This document shows, one piece after another, positions 37,461-46,373 of a DNA stretch of 64,000 nt. Source of the DNA: Aquibacillus rhizosphaerae. Lineage in GTDB: Bacteria; Bacillota; Bacilli; Bacillales; Amphibacillaceae. Location: positions 20,348 through 84,347 of the forward strand of contig NZ_JASTZU010000062.1 of assembly GCF_030282825.1 (NCBI RefSeq), read 5' to 3'. Made by a program: the position numbers and the translations under genes. The notes under the pieces are model-generated. The model did no database searches. It saw only the letters and a list, made by a program, of their open reading frames with translations, and had not been told where the DNA came from. Position 1 is the stretch's first letter. The number at the start of each line of letters is the position of its first letter.

Positions 37461-37729
37461 ATGCATACGAAGACCAATGAAATTTCGCTTACATCAATCT
37501 ATTACAAAGCCAAACTACATTGCAATTATCAAACACACATAGGGAATGAAGTTATTGTTTTATCTCTAGATTCCGACATAACACCATAGTGACTTATTCA
37601 AACTAACCCTAAAATACTTATGTGGTAATCCTGTGCTGCGAGACATACTGCGCTTATAGGAGTTATCTTAATAAAAACGATTGATTGTTTTAAAAAAAGA
37701 CGAGTTATGGCCAAGAATAGAAAGCCAAA

Positions 37730-37945
37730 CTAGCGAAGACAGAATGCCTATACTCCTTGAAATCAATTCGATTTTCTTCGTCAGATGCATTGCTATCGTT
37801 GCATTTCTTGTCCTGCAGGAACAGCAGATGTTTTCAATGGGACGAATAACTGAGTCCCACGAGTTGAAAATCCATTCAGATGTGGTCTTCTTCTGAGTTA
37901 GCTGAAGCCATATGAAATATTTTGTGGGAACGTGTTCAAGCACTC
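37730..37945. repeat. Family B repeat fragment, copy 3
   Basis: It contains GATTTTCTTCGTCAGATGCA, CTTGTCCTGCAGGAACAGC, GTCCCACGAGTTGAAAATCC and TTCTGAGTTAGCTGAAGCC, matching the left half of copy 1 in inverted orientation. Clear terminal repeats are not seen, so it is a fragment. Open frames over it are incidental. Apart from this, the operator and family C copy 2, the gap 37383-38170 holds nothing I can name. Confidence 0.7.
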
Positions 37946-38055
37946 AAACATCCTTCTTAAGAATAAATTTATTATTTTTTTTACCATTTCGCACTTTTGC
38001 ATTTCCAATGTGAAGTCCGAAAAATAACAAATCTTCCTAAAAAGTGCTTTTATTC

Positions 38056-38173
38056 TAATCAATTTCAAAATACCAATATTGTCGTCACCTACAACAATAT
38101 ATAGTTTAAAAAAACAATCCCAAATTATTTATTGTCTCAGATGACTGAATAAGGTAATTATGAAATTGACTCA
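38056..38173. repeat. Family C MITE-like element, copy 2, overlapping the cysC stop
   Basis: 118 bp. Left end TAATCAATTTCAAAATACC; right end, reversed, TGAGTCAATTTCATAATTACC. The first three bases of that right end are the TGA stop codon of cysC, so the element begins exactly at the end of the gene. Confidence 0.85.
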
Positions 38174-38773
38174 TTTAAGATAGTTTTTCTCTTGTAAATA
38201 CGTAACAATTGTTTCTACAGCATCTTCTATTGTCTGTTTATCAGTTTCTATTGTTAGTTCAGGATTACGTGGTTCTTCATACGGTGCATCAATTCCAGTA
38301 AACCCTTTAATTTCACCAGCACGCGCTTTTTTATATAGTCCTTTTGGATCGCGCTTTTCGCATTCCTCTAGACTTGCTTTTACATAGATTTCTATAAATT
38401 CGTCTTGCTCAACTAAATTTCTAACATTATTTCGATCATCCTGGTAAGGCGAGATAAAAGCTGTTAACGTTATTAATCCAGCGTCAATCATCAGCTTGGA
38501 TACTTCTCCAATACGGCGAATATTTTCTGTGCGATCTTCAGGACTGAAACCTAAGTTATTATTTAGACCGTGCCGCACATTATCACCATCTAAACGATAG
38601 GTATGCGCGCCTAACTCACACAATTTTTTTTCTAACTCAACCGATAAAGTTGATTTGCCTGAACCAGATAAACCGGTGAACCAGAGAATAGCACTTTTAT
38701 GATCTTTCAAATCCTGTCTTGCTTGCTTTGTTACTACTGAATCGTGCCAAACAATATTGGTTGATTTACTCAT
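38171..38773 (-). CDS. cysC: Adenylylsulfate kinase
   Basis: 200 residues; the ATG follows TGGAGGG. APS kinase phosphorylates adenylylsulfate to PAPS with ATP. Motifs: Walker [10 protein letters not shown] (about 34-42), [18 protein letters not shown] (about 59-77), the lid-side RIGEVSKLM, and [13 protein letters not shown] (about 108-120). [23 protein letters not shown] near 142-165 is typical of the family. It lies 63 bp after sat. Its stop codon is formed within a family C element, so the last codons may have been reshaped by the insertion. Confidence 0.96.
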   Translation of the reverse strand: MSKSTNIVWHDSVVTKQARQDLKDHKSAILWFTGLSGSGKSTLSVELEKKLCELGAHTYRLDGDNVRHGLNNNLGFSPEDRTENIRRIGEVSKLMIDAGLITLTAFISPYQDDRNNVRNLVEQDEFIEIYVKASLEECEKRDPKGLYKKARAGEIKGFTGIDAPYEEPRNPELTIETDKQTIEDAVETIVTYLQEKNYLK

Positions 38774-38796
38774 CGATAACCCTCCATAATATGGAT

Positions 38797-38824
38797 AAAT
38801 CTAACTTCCATAGAAGCTAGATTT
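38797..38824 (-). other. Intercistronic hairpin between sat and cysC
   Basis: AAATCTAGCTTC pairs with GAAGTTAGATTT around a 4-nt loop, just after the sat stop. There is no T-run, so it is more likely an RNA-processing or stability element than a full terminator. Confidence 0.5.
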
Positions 38825-38836
38825 ATTTATTTTTAT

Positions 38837-39988
38837 TTACTTTGCTTGCATACCCTTAATTAGAACTTCTGCTACTTCTGGACGAGAGAATTGTTTTGGC
38901 GGTTTTTCACCATTACGTAACATTTCGCGTACTTTTGTACCGCTTAGGTGAACATGGGATTCTTTGTCGTGTGGACACGTTTTAGCAGTCCCCATATTTT
39001 CACACTTCGTACAGAAAAAGGCATGTTCAAACTTGAAAATTTGAATACCAAGTTCATCCTCAAACTCACTAATGAAGTCTTGTGCTTCATATGTACCGTA
39101 GTAATCACCAACACCAGCATGGTCACGTCCGACAATAAAGTGTGTACAGCCGTAATTTTTACGTACTATCGCATGTAAAATAGCTTCTTTTGGCCCTGCA
39201 TAACGCATTGCCGCTGGATAAATAACTAATCTTGTACGGTCTGCTGGATAATAATTTTTCAATATCACTTGATAGCTTTCCATACGAACTTCTGCTGAGA
39301 TATCATCTGATTTTGTTTCACCAACTAGAGGATTCAAAAGTAGGCCATCGACTACTTCTAATGCACTTTTTTGAATGTACTCGTGCGCACGATGAACCGG
39401 ATTACGAGTTTGGAAACCAACTATTGTTTTCCATCCTAAGTCAGCAAACATTTTTCTTGTTTCACTTGGATCCATATAAAATTCAGAAAAATCGCTATGG
39501 TCTGGACGGTTTAATAGTGTAATAGGACCTCCAAGATAAACATCACCACGCGCGTAGAGCTTTTTCACACCGGCATGCGCTTCATCTTTCGTACCATAAA
39601 CATTTTCCGCTTCTAATTCTTTGTCATAGTTATATTTCTCTTCAAGCTGTAGCGTTCCATAAACAACCCCATCTTCTCCTTTAAGGGCTATTTTTTCACC
39701 AATCTCATAAGCCTGTGCCTGTTCGGTTGAAACAGAAAGCGTAATAGGAATACTCCAAATAGTACCATCTTCTAGACGCGTATTTTGCACAACATTTTGA
39801 TAATCCTTTTGACTCATAAATCCTGTTAACGGACTAAATCCACCAATTCCAATTAGTTCCAGATCCGATAATGCCCATGCAGACAAAGTTAAGGATTGCA
39901 GAGAACTAGCGTTACTCAGTTCTTGCTCTCTTTCGCTTCCTTTTAATTCTCTATTTATCAGCTCTCCACCATGTGCTTCAATTGACAT
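38837..39988 (-). CDS. sat: Sulfate adenylyltransferase (ATP sulfurylase)
   Basis: 383 residues; the ATG follows TTGGAGG. It makes adenylylsulfate from sulfate and ATP. Active-site motifs: [12 protein letters not shown] (about 195-206), [28 protein letters not shown] (about 260-276), and [15 protein letters not shown] (about 288-302). A zinc-type Cys set [15 protein letters not shown] (about 325-339) is present. The length fits the short bacterial/archaeal form without a kinase domain; the kinase is supplied by the next gene, cysC. Confidence 0.97.
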   Translation of the reverse strand: MSIEAHGGELINRELKGSEREQELSNASSLQSLTLSAWALSDLELIGIGGFSPLTGFMSQKDYQNVVQNTRLEDGTIWSIPITLSVSTEQAQAYEIGEKIALKGEDGVVYGTLQLEEKYNYDKELEAENVYGTKDEAHAGVKKLYARGDVYLGGPITLLNRPDHSDFSEFYMDPSETRKMFADLGWKTIVGFQTRNPVHRAHEYIQKSALEVVDGLLLNPLVGETKSDDISAEVRMESYQVILKNYYPADRTRLVIYPAAMRYAGPKEAILHAIVRKNYGCTHFIVGRDHAGVGDYYGTYEAQDFISEFEDELGIQIFKFEHAFFCTKCENMGTAKTCPHDKESHVHLSGTKVREMLRNGEKPPKQFSRPEVAEVLIKGMQAK

Positions 39989-40082
39989 CTAATAACCTCC
40001 AAGATTACTTAATATTCAGAAAAAAATAGCATGGTTGGAGGATTGAATTACCTACCAATCCTATAAACTATTCTTATTTTAT

Positions 40083-40109
40083 AGAAAAGGTGCTAATAGC
40101 ACCTTTTCT
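40083..40109 (-). terminator. Hairpin terminator between cysI and sat
   Basis: AGAAAAGGTGCT pairs with AGCACCTTTTCT around AAT, about 55 bp after the cysI stop, and suggests that cysJI and sat-cysC are separate transcripts or are partly uncoupled. Confidence 0.65.
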
Positions 40110-40162
40110 TTTTATAACTAATGTTTATTCAACTTTTTCCGAACAATTCGGATAAATAGCAA

Positions 40163-41899
40163 TCACTTCACAGATACTTTGTGAAAATCAAGACCTGATG
40201 TAACTTCTTCGATATAACCCGCGCGAATTACATAATCACCAAAATGTTCATTGTCTTGTCGGTCTTTCGCGTAAGCAAATAAAAGTGGTCTTAATTCTTT
40301 TAAGATTTCCGTTTCTCCAATATTTTCACGATACATTTTGTTTAAACGATCCCCTGTGAAACTAGCTCCTAAATACATATTATATTTACCTGGTGCTTTA
40401 CCAATAAAGGCTATTTCAGCTAAGGCAGGTCGAGCACAACCATTTGGGCACCCCGTCATCCGAATGGTGATTTCCTCGTCTCTAAGTCCAGCCTCATCGA
40501 GAATCTCTTCAATTTTTCCTACTAGTGAAGGAAGATAACGCTCTGACTCAGCCATAGCCAATCCACAAGTCGGGAAGGCTACACAGGCCATAGAATTTCT
40601 GCGCAAGGCAGAATTTTGGCTTCCATCTGTAAGACCATATGCTTCCACAATTTTCTTGATTTTAGGTTTCATATGATTTGTTACGCCACCGATGATTAAG
40701 TTTTGATTCGGAGTCATTCGAAAATCACCAGTATGAACTTTCGCTATTTCTCTAAGTGCTGTCTTAAGTTGGTAATCTTCTGTATCAACGATTCGACCAT
40801 TTTCAATAAATAAAGTAAGGTACCATTTGTTGTTATCTTTACCCTTTACCCATCCATAGTTGTCACCGTTACTATCAAAATAATAAGAACGCGCTTCTTC
40901 CAAGTCCCAACCTAATCTGTTATTTAGCTCATTTAAAATCCATTCTTTGCCTAGTCTATCAACAGTGTACTTAAAACGAGCGTTTTTTCTTTCCGAACGG
41001 TTACCATAATCACGTTGGATAGTCAGAATCTTCTCTGCAACGTCAACAGCTTGTTCCGGTGAACAAAAACCAATAATTTTGGACACTTGCGGATATGTGT
41101 TTGTATCGCCATGAGTACTACCCATTCCACCGCCTACAGCAATATTAAATCCGACTAACTTATCGTCTTCGAGTATTGCAATAAAACCTAGGTCTTGTGA
41201 AAATACATCGATATCGTTAGAAGGTGGAACCGCAATTCCTATCTTAAATTTACGAGGTAAATAGAGATCTCCATAAATCGGTTCTATTTCTTCCTCCGAA
41301 TCACGACTATCGATTACTTTTTCATCATCAAGCCAAATCTCGTGATAAGCTTTGGTACGAGGTAAAAGATGATCACTAATTTTTTGTGCACATTCTTGTA
41401 CTTCTGCATTAACTACCGATTGATCTGGGTCAACATTACACATAACATTTCTGTTTACATCACCACAAGCAGCTATCGTATCGAACAAACAATTATTAAT
41501 TTCTTGCATTGTGCTTTTCATATTCCATTTTAAAATGCCATGCATCTGAAATGTTTGCCTCGTAGTTAGCTTTAACGTGCCATTTCCATACTGGTCACTT
41601 ATCTGGTCCATCGTCAACCACTGCCCAGGTGTTGCTACTCCTCCAGGAGCACGTACACGAATCATAAATTGATAGGCTGGTTCTAGCTTCTGATGTCTTC
41701 GTTCATTACGTAAATCTCTATCGTCTTGCATATAACTTCCGTGGAATTTTAATAATTTTGTTTGATCATCCGGAATGGATGCTGTTATAGGGTCTGCAAA
41801 GCTTTCTACTAATCTGCCGCGGAGGTGATTACTTTCCTCCTTGAGCTTTTCCATTTCACTTGGCGGCCCTGCTTCGTAAGGAAACCTGTTTGACATCAT
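40163..41899 (-). CDS. cysI: Assimilatory sulfite reductase hemoprotein (beta) subunit
   Basis: 578 residues; the ATG follows AAAGGAG. It reduces sulfite to sulfide with six electrons from CysJ, using siroheme and a 4Fe-4S cluster. The cluster and siroheme Cys are in [16 protein letters not shown] (about 436-452) and [10 protein letters not shown] (about 483-492). Conserved substrate Arg regions [12 protein letters not shown] and [16 protein letters not shown] are also present, along with RNVMCNVDP. The length equals Bacillus CysI. It follows cysJ after a 139-bp gap that is partly filled by a family C element. Confidence 0.97.
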   Translation of the reverse strand: MMSNRFPYEAGPPSEMEKLKEESNHLRGRLVESFADPITASIPDDQTKLLKFHGSYMQDDRDLRNERRHQKLEPAYQFMIRVRAPGGVATPGQWLTMDQISDQYGNGTLKLTTRQTFQMHGILKWNMKSTMQEINNCLFDTIAACGDVNRNVMCNVDPDQSVVNAEVQECAQKISDHLLPRTKAYHEIWLDDEKVIDSRDSEEEIEPIYGDLYLPRKFKIGIAVPPSNDIDVFSQDLGFIAILEDDKLVGFNIAVGGGMGSTHGDTNTYPQVSKIIGFCSPEQAVDVAEKILTIQRDYGNRSERKNARFKYTVDRLGKEWILNELNNRLGWDLEEARSYYFDSNGDNYGWVKGKDNNKWYLTLFIENGRIVDTEDYQLKTALREIAKVHTGDFRMTPNQNLIIGGVTNHMKPKIKKIVEAYGLTDGSQNSALRRNSMACVAFPTCGLAMAESERYLPSLVGKIEEILDEAGLRDEEITIRMTGCPNGCARPALAEIAFIGKAPGKYNMYLGASFTGDRLNKMYRENIGETEILKELRPLLFAYAKDRQDNEHFGDYVIRAGYIEEVTSGLDFHKVSVK

Positions 41900-41967
41900 A
41901 AAACTCCTTTCCTGTTTGCAATTTTAAATTTATTCTCTAGTTGTGTCGTTCACACTTAGTAAATAGT

Positions 41968-42029
41968 TGAGTCAATTTCATAATTACCTTATTCAGTCAT
42001 CTACAAAATTGGTGTTATGAAATTGATTA
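41968..42029. repeat. Family C element, copy 3 (internally deleted, inverted)
   Basis: 62 bp. TGAGTCAATTTCATAATTACC on the left and, reversed, TAATCAATTTCATAACACC on the right, in opposite orientation to the other copies and lacking the middle 57 bp. It sits between cysJ and cysI, two genes normally adjacent. Confidence 0.8.
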
Positions 42030-42038
42030 AATTAAGTA

Positions 42039-43886
42039 TTAATACACATCGCGTTGATAGCGTTTTTGTTTTCGCATTTCTGTTAGATATTCTTCTGCCT
42101 CTTCCGGACTTAGACCACCTTCTGTTTCAATGATCTCCAAAAGAGTAGACTGTACATCTTTTGCCATCAATTTCTCATCTCCGCATACATAAACATGAGC
42201 ACCTTCAACTAGCCATTGATAAAGCTCCTTACCTTTTTCTTTCATTTTGTGCTGCACATATACTTTCTCAGCTGTATCACGAGAAAAAGCTACATCCATC
42301 TTTGTTAAGACACCATCATCGAGCCATTTTTGCCATTCCGTCTGATAAAGAAAATCCGTAACAAAGTGCTGATCACCAAAGAACAACCACGACTTCCCTT
42401 GTATATCAAGCTCTTCTCTTTCTTCCAAGAAAGATCGGTAAGGTGCGACTCCTGTTCCAGCCCCAATCATAATGACAGGTGTATCCGGGTTTTCTGGTAG
42501 TCTAAAGCTGTCATTGCGCTGAACAAACACGGATAACTTGTCACCAATTTCTGTTCTTTCTGCACATTGCCCTGAGCAAACACCCTTGCGATCACGTCCG
42601 TGTGCCTGATATCTAACCGTTCCAATTGTAAGATGTACTTCGTCAGGGTTCGCTTTCAAACTACTCGCAATTGAATATAACCGAACCGGGATTTTCCGTA
42701 AAATATTAACGAAATCTTGTGCTGTCGCTTCCCATGGACCATAGTCTCTAACTAAGTCAAGTAAGTCACGGCCATCGAGGTAAGCATTTATTTCTTCTCT
42801 ATTATCAGAATCTATTAGCTTCTTAAAACTGTTGTTAGCAGTAAGCGCTACTGCTTTTTCTAAAAATGGTTTGGTTAACGTTGTGATTTCGAAATTTGAA
42901 GTCAAAGCCTCACGAAGGGAAAGGATATCCCCTTGTTTATTGACTTGAACAGATTCATCTGGATTCCAATCCATCTCTTCGATTAATTCATTTACTAGCT
43001 CTGGATCATTTTCCGGGAAAATCCCAAGACTATCTCCAGGCTGGTAATATAAATTAGAACCTTCTAAGTCTAATTCAAGATGACGTGTCTCTTTATTTGA
43101 TCCACGACCATTCAAATTTAAGCTTTCTAGGATTTCTGCTCTAAACGGATTTGATCTAGAATAGGTCACTTGTCCTTCTATTGTTTCAGTCACAGTTCCA
43201 GCAGATGATTGACCTTGTTCACTTTCACCATTATTCTCATTTAGCTTGGCAAAGACGCCTTCAAACCACTCTTCAGCTGGTTCTTCAAAGTCTAAGTCAC
43301 AATCAACGCGCGGATGAATCCTTTCTCCACCTAATTCTTCTAATCTCGCATCAAAATCTTTTCCTGTCTGACAGTAAAATTCATATGAACTGTCACCAAG
43401 AGCTAGTACAGAAAAACGAACTCCTCCCAACTTTGGGGCTCTTTTGCTATAAAGAAACTCATAAAAAGATAGTGCATTATCTGGTGGGTCTCCGTCTCCA
43501 TCGGTACTCGTTACGATGAGTAAGTCTTGAACAGATTTTATCGACTTTGGTTTAAAATCATCCATAGAAGATAACGTAACTTTAAATTTTTCTTGCTCTA
43601 ACTTTTGTGTGAATTCCTCAGCTAGATTTTGAGAATTTCCAGTATCTGTTCCATATAAAACAGTTACTTCTCTCTTTTCTTTTTTTGCAGTATTTTCAGA
43701 TGATACAACCGCAACAGGAGCTTCCTGTTCTGTTGTAGCGGCAGCTTCTGAAACTGTAGCCGACTGAGATATAGCTAAATAGCCACTCAGCCAGCTTTTT
43801 TGATTTTCTGTTAGTGTTGGAACCAAACGATTTAAAAGGTCTACTTGCTCTTGGTTAAACGGACTATTGATTACTTGAAATTGCAA
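42039..43886 (-). CDS. cysJ: Sulfite reductase flavoprotein (alpha) subunit
   Basis: 615 residues from TTG 43886, which lies 4-6 nt after GAGGTGG; the resulting N-terminus MQFQVINSPFNQEQ matches Bacillus CysJ, whereas GTG 43895 overlaps the ribosome site. Order: N-terminal extension (1-80), flavodoxin domain (about 82-220; FMN loops YGTDTGNSQ and STDGDGDPPDN), FAD-binding domain (about 245-460; RLYSIASS, GVCSGQC), NADPH domain (about 470-615; GAGTGVAPYRSF, YVCGD). It passes electrons from NADPH to CysI. Upstream lies a candidate shared sulfur operator. Confidence 0.96.
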   Translation of the reverse strand: MQFQVINSPFNQEQVDLLNRLVPTLTENQKSWLSGYLAISQSATVSEAAATTEQEAPVAVVSSENTAKKEKREVTVLYGTDTGNSQNLAEEFTQKLEQEKFKVTLSSMDDFKPKSIKSVQDLLIVTSTDGDGDPPDNALSFYEFLYSKRAPKLGGVRFSVLALGDSSYEFYCQTGKDFDARLEELGGERIHPRVDCDLDFEEPAEEWFEGVFAKLNENNGESEQGQSSAGTVTETIEGQVTYSRSNPFRAEILESLNLNGRGSNKETRHLELDLEGSNLYYQPGDSLGIFPENDPELVNELIEEMDWNPDESVQVNKQGDILSLREALTSNFEITTLTKPFLEKAVALTANNSFKKLIDSDNREEINAYLDGRDLLDLVRDYGPWEATAQDFVNILRKIPVRLYSIASSLKANPDEVHLTIGTVRYQAHGRDRKGVCSGQCAERTEIGDKLSVFVQRNDSFRLPENPDTPVIMIGAGTGVAPYRSFLEEREELDIQGKSWLFFGDQHFVTDFLYQTEWQKWLDDGVLTKMDVAFSRDTAEKVYVQHKMKEKGKELYQWLVEGAHVYVCGDEKLMAKDVQSTLLEIIETEGGLSPEEAEEYLTEMRKQKRYQRDVY

Positions 43887-44000
43887 AAAATCCACCTCAC
43901 AAAGGATACTATTTGATTTTATCCCGAATAAACGGGGTTACTGCTCGAAATTTTCAACAAGATTATGGGTATCCGACTTTGAAAACTCTTTTCAAAATCA

Positions 44001-44033
44001 TTGTATTCCTAGTTTTTTAGTCGGGTATTAATT
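44001..44033 (-). promoter_or_regulatory. Candidate sulfur-regulon operator upstream of cysJ
   Basis: The minus strand reads AATACCCGACTAAAAAACTA followed by GGAATACAA. It aligns without gaps to the SLC13 and ABC-operon sites (CCCGA, 12 nt, GAAT). It lies about 120 bp upstream of the cysJ start, inside the 228-bp cysH-cysJ gap, so cysJI probably has its own promoter. Confidence 0.5.
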
Positions 44034-44114
44034 CTAAAAAAAAGACTTTCTCTATCATTCTACTATATAAGAAACATCAACTATTTTCTAGACTATTTAC
44101 AAAATAAACAATTT

Positions 44115-44840
44115 TTAGTTACCAGTAGTGTGAAGACCACATTCAGTTTTGCTTGAACCTTGCCATCTACCAGCACGACTATCACCTTGTTCTCCAACTG
44201 CTGCCGTACATGGAATGCAACCAATACTTGGATATCCTTGATCATGTAAATCATTATATTCCAAGTTATTTTGTTCAATGTAATCCCAAACATCATCCCA
44301 GGTCCAATGAATTAAAGGGCACACCTTTACCGACTTAAACCGATTATCTTTATTAACAAAGTTCGTGTTACTTCTACTCGGGGACTGTTCTCTTCTTAGA
44401 CCTGATATCCACGCTTCAGCTCCACTAAGTGCATCTTCAAGTGGCTTGATTTTTCTAATAAAACAGCACTGGTCCGGTTGTCTCTTCCATAGTGCAGAAC
44501 CATGTTCCTTCCCTTGTTCTTCTAGCGTTAAATCTGGTTTTTTCATAATGATGTTTAAATTTGGATATCTCTTTTTCACTTTATCTATTAAGTCATACGT
44601 TTCTTGAAAATGAAGATCTGTATCTAAAAACACAATTTCCGCATCCTCTTTCACCTTTGATATTAAATCAATTAATACCATTCCTTCTGCTCCAAAACTA
44701 CAAGCATACTTTACCGATTCACCATAAGTTTCATAAGCCCAATCGAGAACTTGAGCAGCTCCTTTGGTTGCATCAGTAGGATTCAAGCCTTCAAATGGAT
44801 CGCCAGTGAAATTTTCATACAAAAGTCTTTGATTTTCCAT
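44115..44840 (-). CDS. cysH: APS/PAPS reductase with 4Fe-4S cysteine pairs
   Basis: 241 residues; the ATG follows GGGAGG. It reduces activated sulfate to sulfite with thioredoxin. The PP-loop-like site is ACSFGAEGMVLIDL (about 46-59). QCCFIRKIKPL (about 123-133) and GCIPCTA (about 208-214) are the two Cys pairs that bind the 4Fe-4S cluster in APS-using enzymes, and ECGLHT at the C-terminus has the catalytic Cys. Enzymes of this type accept APS and, in Bacillus, PAPS as well, which leaves the role of cysC open. An S-box leader precedes it, as in the Bacillus subtilis cysH operon. Confidence 0.96.
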   Translation of the reverse strand: MENQRLLYENFTGDPFEGLNPTDATKGAAQVLDWAYETYGESVKYACSFGAEGMVLIDLISKVKEDAEIVFLDTDLHFQETYDLIDKVKKRYPNLNIIMKKPDLTLEEQGKEHGSALWKRQPDQCCFIRKIKPLEDALSGAEAWISGLRREQSPSRSNTNFVNKDNRFKSVKVCPLIHWTWDDVWDYIEQNNLEYNDLHDQGYPSIGCIPCTAAVGEQGDSRAGRWQGSSKTECGLHTTGN

Positions 44841-45061
44841 AATTACCTCCCTTTAGCCTCATATAAAATTACTTCAATATAAATAACTCAGTTTTTAATA
44901 CTTCACTTTACATGATGTGCTATAAATAGTTAAAACAATTATTAACTAATATATTACTAAATCTCAATTTTGTTAATGTAACTAAGTTTCATAATCATGT
45001 CGATTAAACTACATTATGAATCTCTTATACTGGTAACCTCAACAGAAAAAAATAATTATAT

Positions 45062-45096
45062 AAATAAAAAAACCTCTGGTTAAGAAGAAGGTTTCA
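45062..45096 (-). terminator. S-box expression-platform terminator (cysH)
   Basis: On the minus strand AAACCTTCT pairs with AGAGGTTT (one bulge), followed by TTTTTATTT directly after the aptamer. Confidence 0.8.
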
Positions 45097-45098
45097 TA

Positions 45099-45217
45099 AT
45101 CAAACAGTCTTCTCATCTCGTCAGCTATTAATAGCCTACTGGAGTTAGCACCGGACCATAATAGGTAGGTTGCTGAGACATCGTTGGGCCAGGTCCCTCC
45201 GTCTCTCTTGATAAGAA
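45099..45217 (-). ncRNA. SAM-I (S-box) riboswitch upstream of cysH
   Basis: The minus strand shows CTTATC, AGAGAGACGGAGGGACC, GGCCC, TCTCAGCAACC, GTGCTAACTCCAG and GATGAGAAGAC in the order and spacing of the SAM-I aptamer. A terminator follows, and cysH starts about 220 nt further on. High SAM should stop transcription of the sulfate-reduction operon. Confidence 0.96.
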
Positions 45218-45298
45218 CAATATGCAATTTTTTGATAATTATAACTTTTTCTTAGCTTATTATACATTTCAAATTAATTCAACCTATTTTTAAATAAT

Positions 45299-45417
45299 TA
45301 ATCAATTTCATAATACCAATCTTTTGTCACCTACAAAAATCTATAGTTGGATAAAACCATTTCCACTCTATATATTGCCCTTAGATGACGGAATAAGGTA
45401 ATTATGAAATTGACTTA
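45299..45417. repeat. Family C MITE-like element, copy 4
   Basis: 119 bp. Left end TAATCAATTTCATAATACC; right end, reversed, TAAGTCAATTTCATAATTACC, with the inner arm CTATAG/CTATATATTG partly degraded. Lies between the divergent cysH leader and the ABC operon. Confidence 0.85.
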
Positions 45418-45501
45418 ATTAATCTGTTTTTTCCAACTCTGCATTTAAATTGCATCCAATTTTTTCTAATCCAAATTCGTGCCCAAAATCAGCTTTTAAG
45501 G

Positions 45502-45529
45502 TTGACAAATGCAGTCCATCTATTATAAC
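45502..45529 (+). promoter_or_regulatory. SigA-type promoter of the sulfur ABC transporter operon
   Basis: TTGACA (45502-45507), 16-bp spacer, TATAAC (45524-45529). The candidate operator begins 10 bp downstream, overlapping the probable transcript start. Confidence 0.65.
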
Positions 45530-45538
45530 CTTAACACC

Positions 45539-45566
45539 AATCCCGATTAAATCGGTGTGAATTATA
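45539..45566 (+). promoter_or_regulatory. Candidate sulfur-regulon operator of the ABC operon
   Basis: AATCCCGATTAAATCGGTGT followed by GAATTATA lies just after the -10 box. It shares CCCGA-(12 nt)-GAAT spacing with the SLC13 and cysJ sites. Its position suits a repressor such as CymR. Confidence 0.55.
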
Positions 45567-45584
45567 AGATTAGGTGTTGATGAC

Positions 45585-46373
45585 ATGTTTATTGCTATTA
45601 ATCAATTAAATAAGCAATTTTTAGATAAAGATAAGAATCCTTCAACTGTTTTAAAAGATATTGATTTACAAATTGAAAAAGGTGAATTCGTTTCAATTCT
45701 AGGTCCATCTGGTTGTGGAAAATCCACTCTACTTTCAATTGTTGCAGGACTAACAGAGGCAACGGGAGGAGAAATCTTAGTAAATGGAACTGCAATTAAA
45801 AAACCTGGGAAAGATCGCGGAATGGTATTCCAAGAAGCAGCATTATTTCCTTGGATTAACGTATTAGAGAATGTAATGTTTCCATTAAAAAAAGAAATGT
45901 CAAAAAGCGAAGCAACTGAGCAAGCAAAGAAGTATTTAAGAATGGTGCAATTAAGCAATTACCTAGACCATTATCCTCATGAGTTATCTGGAGGAATGCA
46001 ACAGCGGGTTGCGATTGCAAGAGCACTTGCAATGGACCCAGAAATTCTATTAATGGATGAACCATTTGGAGCTTTAGATGAACAAACAAGATCTCGTTTG
46101 CATGGTCAACTAGAGAACATATGGATGGAAACGAAGAAAACTGTCCTATTTGTTACACACAGTATCTCCGAATCTATCAAACTGTCAGACAGAATTATTG
46201 TGATGGGAACAAGGCCTGGTACTGTATTAACTGATATTAAGGTCGATATCCCACGTCCAAGAGATAAACATAAAGAAGCAATGATTAAAATCGAAGAACA
46301 CGTCATGAGTTATTTGAAGAAAGAAATCGATAAAGTCGTTAGTGAGGAACTAAACCATGAAACCAGTATATAA
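45585..46373 (+). CDS. ABC transporter ATPase, nitrate/sulfonate/taurine (SsuB/TauB) type
   Basis: 262 residues; the ATG is preceded by AGGTG. Walker A GPSGCGKST (about 43-51), Q-loop FQEAALFPW, signature LSGGMQQRVAIARAL (about 136-150), Walker B LLMDEPFGALD (about 157-167) and H-loop VTHSISES. It energises uptake with the next two genes; its end overlaps the permease start by 17 nt. The C-terminal text GTRPGTVLTDIKVDIPRPRD is typical of the sulfonate/nitrate branch. A CymR-like site at the promoter points to a sulfur substrate. Confidence 0.92.
   Translation: MFIAINQLNKQFLDKDKNPSTVLKDIDLQIEKGEFVSILGPSGCGKSTLLSIVAGLTEATGGEILVNGTAIKKPGKDRGMVFQEAALFPWINVLENVMFPLKKEMSKSEATEQAKKYLRMVQLSNYLDHYPHELSGGMQQRVAIARALAMDPEILLMDEPFGALDEQTRSRLHGQLENIWMETKKTVLFVTHSISESIKLSDRIIVMGTRPGTVLTDIKVDIPRPRDKHKEAMIKIEEHVMSYLKKEIDKVVSEELNHETSI

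Noticed and set aside
37668..37943. Frames of about 70-90 codons on both strands in the SLC13-cysC gap
   Set aside because: They coincide with a family B repeat fragment and follow its repeat sequence.
14621..45417. Family C repeats as a CRISPR array
   Set aside because: The copies are tens of kilobases apart, palindromic over their full length, and have no spacer regularity or cas genes.
45602..45958. 118-codon frame opposite the ABC ATPase gene
   Set aside because: Shadow of a conserved ATPase on the other strand.
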